Shown: in pieces, positions 20,773-31,067 of the stretch
How the letters are laid out: each line of letters begins with the position of its first letter
Position numbering within the stretch: the stretch's first letter is position 1
Assembly (NCBI RefSeq): GCF_000003815.2
Contig: NC_049994.1
Span: forward strand, 15,748,250-15,791,431
Reading direction: 5' to 3'
Source of the DNA: Branchiostoma floridae
Taxonomy: Eukaryota; Chordata; Leptocardii; Amphioxiformes; Branchiostomatidae
DNA length: 43,182 nucleotides
The notes under the pieces: generated by a model
What the model was told of the DNA's origin: nothing
Database searches by the model: none
The model's input: only the letters and a program-made list of their open reading frames with translations
Position numbers and translations under genes: made by a program

Positions 20773-21336
20773 NNNNNNNNNNNNNNNNNNNNNNNNNNNN
20801 NNNNNNNNNNNNNNNNNNNNNNNNNNNNNNNNNNNNNNNNNNNNNNNNNNNNNNNNNNNNNNNNNNNNNNNNNNNNNNNNNNNNNNNNNNNNNNNNNNNN
20901 NNNNNNNNNNNNNNNNNNNNNNNNNNNNNNNNNNNNNNNNNNNNNNNNNNNNNNNNNNNNNNNNNNNNNNNNNNNNNNNNNNNNNNNNNNNNNNNNNNNN
21001 NNNNNNNNNNNNNNNNNNNNNNNNNNNNNNNNNNNNNNNNNNNNNNNNNNNNNNNNNNNNNNNNNNNNNNNNNNNNNNNNNNNNNNNNNNNNNNNNNNNN
21101 NNNNNNNNNNNNNNNNNNNNNNNNNNNNNNNNNNNNNNNNNNNNNNNNNNNNNNNNNNNNNNNNNNNNNNNNNNNNNNNNNNNNNNNNNNNNNNNNNNNN
21201 NNNNNNNNNNNNNNNNNNNNNNNNNNNNNNNNNNNNNNNNNNNNNNNNNNNNNNNNNNNNNNNNNNNNNNNNNNNNNNNNNNNNNNNNNNNNNNNNNNNN
21301 NNNNNNNNNNNNNNNNNNNNNNNNNNNNNNNNNNNN
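20773..21336. other. Assembly gap (564 N)
   Basis: Unsequenced. Just before it, a strong acceptor (ATTTTTTTGCAG ending at 20652) opens a frame that runs into the gap, so an exon of the plus-strand unit may continue here. Confidence 0.99.
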
Positions 21337-21485
21337 GATTTTGATGTGTCAGTCTACTTGTACATATATGTTTGTGTGTTCATTTTGTTTGTATACAATG
21401 TCATGTATTATGATGCTACATTTTCCATGTATACCTTGCACCACAATGATCCTTAACAATGCAGACCTCGTTGCTTTCCTGGCAG

Positions 21486-21621
21486 GGAGATTAGGCAACG
21501 TCAGGACCTCTACCCCAGCCTGGAAAGGAGAAGTCAACTTCTGGACGATGGACTGAATCCTGTAGGCTGTAAGGCGCTACTCAGTGTTCAACGGAGCTGT
21601 GAAGAACTCCCGGCACTGTAG
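21486..21621 (+). CDS. Candidate terminal coding exon, unrecognised
   Basis: After acceptor TTGCTTTCCTGGCAG, one base completes a codon and 44 codons follow to TAG at 21619-21621. The peptide starts EIRQRQDLYPSLERR and ends QRSCEELPAL. It is charged and Leu-rich, reads like a genuine C-terminus, and has higher GC than its surroundings. The frame shifted by one gives a shorter reading (RLGNVRTSTPAWKG...). The family is not recognised, and the preceding exon probably lies in or before the gap. A short tandem repeat starts exactly at the stop codon. Confidence 0.4.
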
Positions 21622-21716
21622 CTTAGACTGGTGTAGCTTAGACTGATGTAGCTTACAATGTTGTAGCTTAGTCTGTTGTTTATATACAGTAGCTTAGACT
21701 GTTGTAGATTAGTCTT
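21617..21716 (+). repeat. Short tandem repeat TGTAGCTTAGACTG
   Basis: About six imperfect 14-20-bp copies of (T)GTAGCTTAGACTG. The first overlaps the TAG stop of the candidate terminal exon, so the repeat forms the start of its 3' UTR. Confidence 0.85.
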
Positions 21717-21778
21717 CTGCACAGAAGTTCCATGGAAAATCGTTTTGCTGTTTTCAATGCAATCAAAGGCTTTGGCAA

Positions 21779-21880
21779 AGGTTGATGCTAACACTAACAC
21801 CAGTACTAACATTTCCTAACACTAATCCTCACTTACACCTATCACTTACACCTAACCCTAAGCCTAAGCCTAAGCCTTTG
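21779..21880. repeat. Degenerate telomere-like CCTAA/CACTAA repeats and nearby poly(A)
   Basis: Runs of AACACTAA, CACCTAACCCTAAGCCTAAGCC and similar words resemble decayed interstitial TTAGGG-type repeat. A run of about 20 A follows at 21909-21930. Confidence 0.6.
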
Positions 21881-21930
21881 GAGATGACCGAAAATCTTTT
21901 TCCTTCTTAAAAAAAAAAAAAAAAAAAAAA

Positions 21931-22398
21931 CGGGTTCTGTGCATGGAGAAATGTTTCAGTAGTGTTTTATGTTGTACTCTAGTTAGTGTTATATATTTAT
22001 GGCTGGATAGGTTTACATGCTAGATTCTGAGCTTAGGGTAGTGTAGAAATATTGTACTTCTTTGACTTGTGTAGGTAGTTAAACGCAGTTTTTAAGTACT
22101 ATTGTTCAATATTGATATATTGTATTTGATATGTGAATTTCGAGAAAAATGTCAGCAACGTTGCTGTATGCTTTGCAGCTTTGTATTTTGTGAAAAGATT
22201 GATTCTGAATACACGACTTGAACTCGGACAATTTTCATTTGCACTTATTAGTTGGATGCATGAATGAATATGAGCATGAGTGCATGTAATTTTGTATGAT
22301 TGTTTTCATGGTCAAGAAACCTCTCATCGGAAGCCAATTCGGGAAGCATGAAACATCATTCTTAAGTTGTAAGGGTGTATACCTGCATGCTTGTATGT
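21931..22398. other. No gene seen
   Basis: AT-rich unique sequence up to the second gap. Confidence 0.45.
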
Positions 22399-22498
22399 NN
22401 NNNNNNNNNNNNNNNNNNNNNNNNNNNNNNNNNNNNNNNNNNNNNNNNNNNNNNNNNNNNNNNNNNNNNNNNNNNNNNNNNNNNNNNNNNNNNNNNNN
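22399..22498. other. Assembly gap (exactly 100 N)
   Basis: The round size suggests a placeholder of unknown true length, sitting at the edge of TG-rich repeat DNA. Confidence 0.99.
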
Positions 22499-22564
22499 TC
22501 CTTTACGTTAGGTTTAAGCGCTGCTTAAATACCAGTTTTCGGGCATGTGTTAGATATTCCATTC

Positions 22565-23060
22565 AATTTACTTTTTGTATGCATGCTTGTATGTATATGC
22601 ATGTGTGCTTGTATGTATGTATCCATGCTTTGTGACTGCTTGTACATGTATGAGTGCGTGCGTGTATGTATGCATGCTTGGTTTGTGCGTGCATGCTTGT
22701 ATGTGAGTGCATGCTTGTATGTGAGTGTGTGTATGTATGTGCACATGCTTTGTGTGTGATTGCAAGCTTGTACATGTATGTATGAGTGTGTGTATGTATG
22801 CATGCTTGTTTACATGCTTTGTGTGTATGTCTATGTTTGTATATGAGTGCGCGTATGTATGTATGTGTGCATGCTTTGTAACTGCTTTTGTGCGTCCATG
22901 CTTGTGCGAGCATGTCTGTGTGCATGCTTTGTGACCGCTTGTGCATGTGTGGATGTATATATGTGTGCATCCATGCTTGTGCGTGCGTAAATATATGTGC
23001 ATGCTTTGTGACTGCTGGTGTATACCTATGCTTGTATGTGAGTCCTTGTATGTATGTGTA
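22565..23060. repeat. TG-rich degenerate repeat (GCATGCTTGTATGT words)
   Basis: Overlapping TGTATGTATG, GCATGCTTGT and GCATGCTTTGTG words in irregular order. The long His/Thr/Tyr-rich open frames on the minus strand are translations of this repeat. Confidence 0.9.
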
Positions 23061-23079
23061 CTGGGATCGTTGTGTGAAT

Positions 23080-24110
23080 GTTGTTAAGTACCAGGGACAG
23101 GGATGGATGTGTGAATGTTCAGGGACAGGGATGGATGTGTGAATGCTGTTCAGCACCAGGGACAGGGATGGATGTGTGAATGTTGTTCTGCAGCAGGGAC
23201 AGGGATGGATGTGTGAATTTTGTTCTGCACCAGGGACAGGGATGGATGTGTGAATGTTGTTCAGCACCATGGACAGGGATGGATGTGTGAATGCTGTTCA
23301 GCACCAGGGACAGGGATGGAAGTGTGAATGTTGTTCAGCACCAGGGACAGGGATGGATGTGTGATGTTGTTCAGCACCAGGGACAGGGATGGATGTGTGA
23401 ATGCTGTTCAGCACCAGCGACATGGATGGATGTGTGATGTTGTTCAGGGACAGGGATGGATGTGTGAATGTTGTTCAGGGACAGCGATGGATGTGTGAAT
23501 GGTGCTCAGGGACAGGGATAGATATGTGAATGTTGTAAAGCACCTCAGGGACAGGGATGGATGTATGAATGTTGTTCAGGGACAGGGGTGGATGTGTAAA
23601 TGTTGTTCAGGGACAGGGATGGATGTGTGAATGTTGTTCAGGGACAGGGATGGGTGTGTGAACGTTGTTCAGCACCAGCGACATGGATGGATGTGTGATG
23701 TTGTTCAGGGATTGATGTGTGATGTTGTTCAGGGACAGCGATGGATGTGTGAATGTTGTTCAGGGACAGCGATGGATGTGTGAATGTTGTTCAGGGACAG
23801 GGATGGATGTGAGAATGGTGCTCAGGGACAGGGATAGATATGTGAATGTTGTAAAGCACCAGAGACAGGGATGGATGTGTGAATGGTGCTCAGGGACAGG
23901 GATGGATGTATGAATGTTGTTCAGGGACAGGGGTGGATATGTTGATGTTGTTCAGCACCAAGGACAGGGATGGATGTGTGGATGTTGTTCAGCACCAGAG
24001 ACAGGGATGGATGTGTGATGCTGTTCAGGGACAGGGACAGCGATGGCTGTGAATGTTTTAAGCACCAGGGATGGATGGGAGAATGTTGTTCAGGGACAGG
24101 GAGAGATTCA
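23080..24110. repeat. Minisatellite, ~26-38-bp units
   Basis: More than 20 head-to-tail copies of GGGACAGGGATGGATGTGTG followed by AATGTTGTTCAG, with CACCA present or absent, which gives two unit lengths. Variants include GACAGCGATGG and GTGAATGGTGCTCAG, and some higher-order blocks recur. Confidence 0.95.
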
Positions 24111-24810
24111 TTAGGTAAACATTCACTATGTTAATGTAACTTAATGACAAGAAAAATGACGAGACACAGCCATATTCAGATTGCAGTATAATGTATAATA
24201 CGGTAGCCCTTTTCAACATCAGCTCAACAGGTAGCTTATATTCAAATCTTGGGTAAATTCGTCCCCAAATGTAGTCAAGCACCATGCACCTCAAGAGTTA
24301 TAGCCTTATCTGCAATACCGCTCCTGGCCGCATCGGAAAAGGGGCCAACGTGTCAAAATGCCAAAGATCTGTCTTTTCGGGGATGGGAGAATCGAAAGAC
24401 CCCCCAAAGTGTTTGCTTTTTTTCTTTCGCTTTCACAAAAGAAAAATACAGGCCATACAAAAGTAAGAATAACAATATCTATAACATTTCACGAACGGAA
24501 ACATGGGGTGTTCTATCATCCAGAAGACGTTCCCTTAACAACCTCTCAATACTAATGTTAGGTGTGATCGAGCGTACATTGTCCCATTCGGAAGGGCCAC
24601 TACCCATCTAGTCGTATGTCGTAATAGTTGTCGGTCTTCATTGTTACAGCGGCACAGGCAGAGGACACATCGTCTCTGTGAATAAAAGATTTACGGTTTT
24701 TAGATACGTATATGACTTCAGTTTGTTATGGAACATACTATTAAAGCTCAACTTTTCTTACGCCTTGGTTCAAAGTATGAAAAAAATCCATCGAGCCGTT
24801 AACTTGTTCA
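24111..24810. other. No gene seen
   Basis: Open frames of up to 120 codons exist here but have no domain or splice support. The remaining C-type lectin exon(s) were looked for on the minus strand and not found. Confidence 0.45.
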
Positions 24811-24822
24811 CAGACACACACA

Positions 24823-24861
<39 letters not shown>
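24811..24861. repeat. (CA)n microsatellite
   Basis: About 25 CA units with two interruptions. A shorter CA-rich tract lies at 25177-25245. Confidence 0.95.
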
Positions 24862-24864
<3 letters not shown>

Positions 24865-24934
24865 CTACTGAAAATATGACTTCCATGCACATTTCATGGA
24901 GGTCATAAGAGGACGGACTTCCACTTCTATGTAC

Positions 24935-25094
24935 CTCATGTGGCGCCTGATCCTTTGGACCAACCATCCGTTGTCTTCTCGGCTGCGGATGTTGAAGAGT
25001 TCCGCCCCGTCTGCGGCGCAGCTAGATTTCGCAAGGGGGCGTGTGTAGAGCGTGAAGCACTTGTTCTCGCGACGGGTGTATGAGGAGGGGCAGC
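24935..25094 (-). CDS. C-type lectin-like domain, first CTLD exon
   Basis: After acceptor GTTGACTTTGCAG the exon reads, in phase 1, CPSSYTRRENKCFTLYTRPL, then AKSSCAADGAELFNIRSRED, then NGWLVQRIRRHM. This is the N-terminal half of a long-form CTLD: the CP...Y...KCF pair, the A...C...GAxL core and a following I-S-E-E/D segment. The usual core Trp before the A is replaced. The donor (GAG/GTACAT) at 24934 is moderate; length 160 nt, phase 1 in and phase 2 out. C-type lectins bind carbohydrate or other ligands outside the cell. The calcium-binding half (EPN/QPD and WND region) is not visible here, so sugar binding cannot be judged. It probably belongs to the same gene as the signal peptide exon at 29378-29437. 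Confidence 0.75.
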
Positions 25095-25664
25095 CTGCAA
25101 AGTCAACGAAATATTTCGGTTAATCAAGGATAAAAGCTCCTTGGTTTAATGGTCACCTTCAAGTTGGTACAAACGTACACACAGACACACAAATGCACAC
25201 AGAGACACAAACGCACAACACATGCACACACAGACACAAAGTTGGTCAGCCCCAGACTTCTGTACATCGGTCAGTCACACTTAGGAGCTGAGAATAAAAT
25301 TGTAGATATCGTAGACGCAAATATACACTGCTGAATGATATGCGGAACTTGGAGCATTACTCTGACAGCTGAACAGAATGAAGTTCTCAAAGTTGGCACA
25401 GGGACTATATACTATTCAAACTATTCAATACTGAATGTTTTTTTATGTACACGAGGCAACGATGTGACGCAACATGCATGTTTTTTTTCTTAAAATTAAT
25501 AACTATCGGAAAATAACTCTCAACTCCTTTGAAATTCCATCTTCATGCAAACTGTTAACAACGCCAACTGCCTCTCATTTGAATGTAGAAACTCGGTAGA
25601 AATGACACTTTATTAGTCTGTGACCAGAACCTCTGGTCGACAGACTTTTAGTTTTGTCAGGTTT

Positions 25665-26665
25665 TCGCGCGTTCGTAGCTGTATCTATATGTTCCCATTG
25701 TCTGAATTCTATATGGTTTGGCAGGTCCTCTGTACTGAGGTTGACGATGATGCACGTGATTTTTTTTTGCGGTAGGTGGTTTTATTATGGATGTTATAAA
25801 AATAGCACCCCTACAATTTGTTCGTCTTATGGTGTTTTGGCCCAGATCCTCTGCATGTGGGTCATGATGTAATCGGATATTTTCAAGCAGATGCGTGGTT
25901 TTATCTGATCGTCAAAGTTATTCGCGTTCGCATCTGTATTTGCATGTTCCCGTTGTTGCATACTTACGTTGTTTGGCAGGTCCTCTGTACTGAGGTTGAC
26001 GATGATGCACGTGGGGTTTTTTGGCGGCAGGTGGTTTTATTATGGATGTTATAAAAATAACACCCCTACAAAATGTTCGTCTTCCGATGTATTGGTCCAG
26101 ATCCCCTGTATATGGGTCATGAGGTAATTGATATTGTCAAGCAGATACGTGTTTTTATCTGATCGTCAAAGTTAATTCGCGTTCGCACCTGTAACTGTAT
26201 GTTCCCGTTGCCGCACACGTACGTTGTTTGGCAAGTCCTCTGCACTGAGGTTGACGATGATGCACGTTGTTTTTTTTTCGCGGCTGCTGGTTTTATTATG
26301 GATGTATAAAAATATCACCCCTACAATTTGTTCGTCTTACGGTGTTTTGGTCCAGGGCCGCTTTGTGTGAGCCTTGCCAGAATTAGATATTGCAAGCAGA
26401 TGCGTGGTTTTATCTGATCGTCAAAGTTATTCGCGTTCGCATCTGTAACTGTATGTTCCCGTTGTCGCATAAGTACGTTGTTTGGCAAGTCCTCTGCACT
26501 GAGGTTGACGATGATGCACGTTGTTTTTTTTCGCGGCAGTTGGTTTTATTATGGATGTATAAAAATATCACCCCTACAGTTTGTTTGTCTTGCGCGTACG
26601 GTGTTTTGGTCCAGGGCCGCTTTGACAGTTGTTCACCTTTCTCGAAATATTTTGGATTATGATTT
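25665..26665. repeat. Tandem repeat, ~254-bp unit, four copies
   Basis: GTCCTCTG(T/C)ACTGAGGTTG followed by ACGATGATGCACGT recurs at 25725, 25979, 26236 and 26488. Units also share GTTATTCGCGTTCGCA, TTTTATTATGGATGT and CACCCCTACA. Short in-frame stretches here are repeat-derived. Directly after the array, TGTGACCAGC is repeated three times at about 26720-26750. Confidence 0.9.
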
Positions 26666-26759
26666 TACCATACACACAAGTTGACAGTTGTTCACCTTGC
26701 TCGAAATATGTGAACATCTGTGACCAGCTGTGACCAGCTGTGACCAGCTGTTCATGTTG

Positions 26760-27580
26760 TCAACGGCTGCGACCAGCTGGTCATGATATGTTTGACAACT
26801 TCGATCTACTTTGAATATGACAGTATCACCTAATTTTATGTAGCTGCGGGCCAATGGCCATTTACGTTTTTAAGGAACATGGTTGGTACTTTTATTATGA
26901 TAATGCTGTCTTCATATATACTTGTACTTTCAGCCTCTTGTTATGGTTGTCATAATTTCAGAAATCCAAGTTTGCCAAGACTAGCCTAAATAGACAAAGC
27001 TGGGTGAACGCACTACACGATGAAGAGTGTAAGCCATATTAGAAATTATAAAATTACATCAAGGTCCTCCTTCCGTGCTTCATACTTATTACGTCCATAA
27101 CAGAAACATGTTAGGACTTAGTGCGTTTGTCAGTCTGCCTGTCGGTCTTGTAGCACTTGTAGGTGTGTCTTCTGTGAATGTGCCTGTGTATTAGACCATT
27201 CGTTTACTTTTCGTCATCATAACTTTAGACTTTGACCACATGTTATCTCACAATCCATACCTGTTTAGGTCTTTAACATTAAGATTCACATGACACAGAC
27301 ATATTAAGCAACTTTAGATAAAACGATATAGTTAACACCGTGAAAAAAATCATTATAGGATATAAGCACAACGTCACACACCAAAGAAGACAAAACAAGC
27401 AACATATACCAGACCGACGTCACAGACTATGTTACCTACGGTCACTTGTTCTACTTCGTTCTCGTCATTTTCTTGGACCAGTAAGCCCCAAAACATGTGG
27501 AGACCTGCCGATATAATCACGGTCTTCATTTTCTAATCGGTCCGGTGCAAGAAGAAAAACCGGTTTTCTACCAGGACAAT
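26760..27580. other. No gene seen
   Basis: Non-coding, presumably lectin-gene intron. A run of 17 C lies just after it at 27589-27605. Confidence 0.4.
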
Positions 27581-27667
27581 GAACAGAACCCCCCCCCCCC
27601 CCCCCTTTATTGACATCCAGACTGACGATCCACTACGTCACCGAGGAATAGTAATCAGTAAACGTAC

Positions 27668-27721
27668 CTGCAAAGGGTGCGGGACTGTCATCCGGGGCCA
27701 CCACCATAGCAAAGCGGGTAC
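27668..27721 (-). CDS. Probable 54-nt middle exon of the lectin gene
   Basis: A strong acceptor (CGCTCTCTGCCCGTGCAG) and a strong donor (TTTGCAG/GTACGT) bracket 54 nt. Read in phase 1 it gives TRFAMVVAPDDSPAPFA and ends in phase 1, which joins in frame to the CTLD exon (next residues G-C-P). The signal peptide exon ends in phase 0, so one more exon of length 1 mod 3 would be needed between them; I did not find it. The sequence looks like a short linker. Confidence 0.5.
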
Positions 27722-27799
27722 CTGCACGGGCAGAGAGCGGGCACTCAGTGAAGAAATGATCATGGAAGCTCATCTGTGTTGGTAGCAATCATAGTACAA

Positions 27800-28215
27800 T
27801 GCTTAAATTTCTTCCAACGCAAACGTTTATTGTTGTTTATTTGTTTACTAAAATTCACCACACAAGTGGAAGGGGCGGGGGAACAGGTGGTGACACCTTT
27901 GCTGGCCATCGCCTCGACATAAAAATACAATAGATACAGCAGACTAAGATTAATAAAAAAAAACGACATAATCAACCGATCAGACTACCGAGCCCTTAAA
28001 TCCTGGCAGGAGGCGCACTTACATGCAGTAGACCAGGTACAGAGGTTATCGGATGCAAAGTGGCGTCTGAATCTATCAACAGTAGATTTCACAAGAAGCT
28101 GTTTGAAAGACAATAAGTCGGACTGGTGTGACGACACAGCTCCTATGTTGCGAACGGTGACATCAATCTTGTTCCATGCGTGTACATGGATCAAATTTTC
28201 AACGACCACTGTGGC
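27800..28215 (-). mobile_element. Probable LINE 3' remnant
   Basis: The minus-strand frame 27985-28209 contains HAWNKIDVTVRNIG and LSFKQLLVKS, like the W-N-LP-VR...S-FK-LL tail found at the C-terminus of many non-LTR reverse transcriptase ORFs. It is followed by a 3' region ending GTAAACAAATAAACAACAATAAACG. No catalytic RT part is seen. It could instead be unrelated coding sequence. Confidence 0.4.
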
Positions 28216-28928
28216 CTTCTTCAGGATGAATAATGTCCAATCACTTCAGAACGTAGAATTCATGACATGTGATCTAAATATGTAGACTTCAATGGTAGTT
28301 CGCATTCCTGAAGATTGAATTTTTCCCAAGTTTTTCACACCTTGCCGACCATTAAAGGAATCGTCTTGCTTATCAATGAAGTCTTCCAACCAGTTTATCT
28401 TTGAAAATGATGAACATTTAATCTCCTATCGCATACCATTCAAATAGTTCGAGTAGAAATAGATTTAGAATATATGACATTCCCTTTTAGCATTGCTATC
28501 TATTTTTTTAAATCTTCTTTGTCAACTATACAATTACTAGTATGTATATGTTTACTTCATAATCCGTGGACATTGATGCATGATTATGTACAGTTTAAAA
28601 ATTTCAACAGAGATTAGATAAACTGTAGTCATGGTAATCGTAACATTATCAATACTGACTGAATCGAAAAAGAACTTGACTGTCCATTACATTACTGTGA
28701 GAGGGGATACCAAAAATTCAAAGAGCTGCCATTACTATTATTTTGGTGGTGTCGCTGCGTTCTAGATTGAATTTGTGTTACCCTTTACTTTATGATAATG
28801 GTATCCCAAAACACAAAAGTATGAAAACACACAAACACACAAAACGTGAAAAGATTCATTTTTTATCGATACAATTCGTTGATGAGCGCTTTGTCAAATC
28901 TCTCGGCCACAGCGACGCCGTCAACGTA
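28216..28928. other. No gene seen
   Basis: AT-rich, presumed intron of the lectin gene. Confidence 0.4.
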
Positions 28929-29105
28929 TAATCTCCAAGCAGATCCTTCGGTGCCATAAGATAGTATCAAAGCTGGCAAAGGAGTATAGCCGGCCAAAGG
29001 GAGTCAGACGGGCACTCTCGGTGCAAACACACTCCTAGGCCGGCTTCACTCCTCTGCCAGCTTTTGATACTACCGTATGCTACCGGATGAACTACTTCTG
29101 GATTA
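28929..29105. mobile_element. TAATCTCC-ended MITE, second copy
   Basis: It starts TAATCTCCAAGCAGATCC and ends in a decayed TTCTGGATTA. The interior pairs ATAGTATCAAAGCTGGCAAA with its complement near 29050-29075. Flanks GTCAACGTA and ACCAACATA match at six of nine positions and differ only by transitions, consistent with an aged 9-bp target duplication. Confidence 0.75.
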
Positions 29106-29144
29106 ACCAACATACAACTAGCAGCTTTTGAGGTGCCTTACCTG

Positions 29145-29371
29145 TAATCTCCAAGCAGATCCTACAATGGCATAAGATAGTACCAAACTGGCCAAGGAGA
29201 GTAGTCAGCCAAGAGGTGTCCATTTGCCATTTACTATTGTTGAATAGAAATGCTCCTCCCTGTTTCAGTGGAGGCAGATCCCTGGTAGCAAAACACACTC
29301 CTAAGCCGGCTTCACTCCTCTGCCAGCTTTTGATACTATTTTATGCTGCCGGAGGATCTCCTTGGAGATTA
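29145..29371. mobile_element. TAATCTCC-ended MITE, third copy, at a splice donor
   Basis: The 227-bp element has ends TAATCTCCAAGCAGATCCT and AGGATCTCCTTGGAGATTA. Flanks CCTTACCTG (29136-29144) and TCCTACCTG (29372-29380) match at seven of nine positions. On the minus strand these read CAGGTAAGG and CAGGTAGGA, two versions of a 5' splice site. Confidence 0.85.
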
Positions 29372-29377
29372 TCCTAC

Positions 29378-29437
29378 CTGTGCCGATGCCACCGTCAGGG
29401 CACCCAGCAGACATGCGGTCAGAAGAAGTTGTCTCAT
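29378..29437 (-). CDS. Signal-peptide first exon of a secreted protein (probable C-type lectin)
   Basis: The ATG at 29435-29437 opens a 20-codon exon, MRQLLLTACLLGALTVASAQ, followed by donor CAG/GTAGGA. It is a textbook signal peptide: one Arg, a Leu/Ala-rich core and an ASA|Q cleavage site. The gene must continue leftward on the minus strand. The only minus-strand secreted-type domain found downstream is the CTLD exon at 24935-25094, with a compatible middle exon at 27668-27721, so a secreted C-type lectin is the likely product. The intron opens directly into a MITE whose 9-bp target duplication spans this splice site. The joining of the exons is inferred; the exon itself is well supported. 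Confidence 0.75.
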
Positions 29438-29522
29438 CGCGTTACGATTCTGGGGTGTCATGGAAAAAAAAGGTACTTTTGTGGGCACATTATGTTAAAT
29501 CGATGAAGGTTAGACATCGATG

Positions 29523-29709
29523 AAATACGCCCAAAAGTAGTTACTCAAGCAACTGGATATGATTTTGGAAACAGTCCTCAGCCCTTTGCATTTCAATCCC
29601 TACTTAGGGTTTAAAACCTGCTCTCAAACAAGATCTGTTTAATGTCACTGACGAAAGATGTTTCCAAAAACATGTCCAGTTGCTTGAGCAACTGCTATTT
29701 GGCGTATTT
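29523..29709. mobile_element. MITE with ~35-bp inverted ends
   Basis: Ends run AAATACGCCcaAAAGTAG...CTCAAGCAACTGGA and the inverse TCCAGTTGCTTGAG...GGCGTATTT. A second partial copy lies in the multicopper oxidase intron (about 39750-40095) and a fragment near 4690. Confidence 0.8.
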
Positions 29710-31050
29710 TGTATCTTTATTTCGTTGTACATAGTAGACCAAGTCCCTTAAATTTTGCTTTTGGTTCTGCCAAAAAGAGTTTAAAAAAGCTGCTACATTC
29801 TCAGCCATAGCAAGGATAATATCGAAAGGAAATGTAGTCAAATTCATTTCTTTGTTTGCTAAGTAAAAGGATAACTTTCGTCACATGGACAGAAAAATCT
29901 GTAGGTGTGGGGTCTGAGAGAAACAACATGACTTGATGTCCGCTAAATTTCACTTAACGTATTATCTGGATTAGAGAACCAAGCAAATAGAACACCCGAC
30001 AAAACGTTACTTTTCGAGAAAATGCGGTAGTCAACTTACTTGTATATCAAAAACTGTAACGAGAACATGCACATACCAGTTAATGATGGTTGCGCCTGGG
30101 TGATATGTTCCCAACACCAGGAGAAAAGTCGCAGTATCTGGCGTTATGGTTTGCCGACATAAACGCGCGTCTTTCTGTTGGACAGAATTGTTGTAGTTAC
30201 AGGCGTATGCAAAATATCGGAATCAATCAAATAGCGGGTATCAAAATGCTTTGTTATCTAATACTTTGCCGTAGGCTATGCGACCCATTTTCCTATGTGA
30301 CAACAAAAAGATTATGTCTTTTGAAAAGGCCAAGAATGAGAAATGCGCCCGTACTATGTGCTCGCGGTGAACACACGAATTCTTCCGCGACATAGGGTAG
30401 TGCGTAGCAAAAACAGTAAAGAAAGGGCTTCGACGGTCCGGGTTTGAGTTCATATTTCTCATAATCTTCTACGAAACGGTATTTAATACTAACATGACTG
30501 GAAAGCGTAAGAAATGTTGTGTTTTTGGGAAGAAATTGATTCGGGAATCCGAGCCTAAGTTCAGTGTATGAGTCCGCGTTGGAAGTGCTTCGCCCCTCTG
30601 ACCTAGATCATCTCTAAGCGTTCTGTAGGCCGTGTCGCTATGCCGAAACTGTGGTGATGGCAGAGGGATATGTCGCAAAGGCCAAGTATTATAATTAAAG
30701 AACAAAGCATGTTGACTCATCCATGTATTATACATACTTCTGTAACGACACCACTTCTGTCCAATACACATTTCTGTCCAACACACAGGTATATTTCTTT
30801 CCAACACACCGGTGTGTTACGCCCGGTGTTGCTATGCCAAAACTGTGGTGATTGGTAGAGGAATATGTCGCATAGGCCAAGTATAAATTAAAGAACAAAG
30901 CATGTTGGTGACGCATGTCGTCTTGGAAGGCCCTGACGGCCAGACTCACACTCATTAAACACACTTCTGTAAAAGCATGAAACTTGTGTTCTGTGCAACA
31001 ATAGAAACGAATCTAGGGGTGGAGCCAATAGAAACCTGCTTTTACATGGC
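29710..31050. other. No gene seen; one ~85-bp direct repeat
   Basis: A segment containing GCTATGCC(G/A)AAACTGTGGTGAT, then ATATGTCGCA, then TTAAAGAACAAAGCATGTTG occurs at 30632-30720 and again at 30822-30907. Open frames here (up to 112 codons) follow the repeat and have no domain support. Confidence 0.5.
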
Positions 31051-31054
31051 AACT

Positions 31055-31067
31055 GTTGCTAGGCAAC
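31055..31067. promoter_or_regulatory. X-box (RFX-type) motif
   Basis: GTTGCTAGGCAAC is a consensus two-half-site RFX X-box, flanked by further GGCAAC half-sites at about 31048 and 31077. No gene start is recognised nearby, so function is unproven; these motifs also occur by chance or within repeats. Confidence 0.4.

Noticed and set aside
20632-21456. 274-codon plus-strand frame
   Set aside because: Most of it is the N gap, so the open frame is an artefact of unsequenced bases.
22563-23270. 235-codon and 144-codon His/Thr/Tyr-rich open frames on the minus strand
   Set aside because: They are translations of TG-rich and minisatellite repeats, with no domain and no splice context.
24249-24611. 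120-codon plus-strand frame
   Set aside because: No domain; overlapping frames in other registers are equally open.
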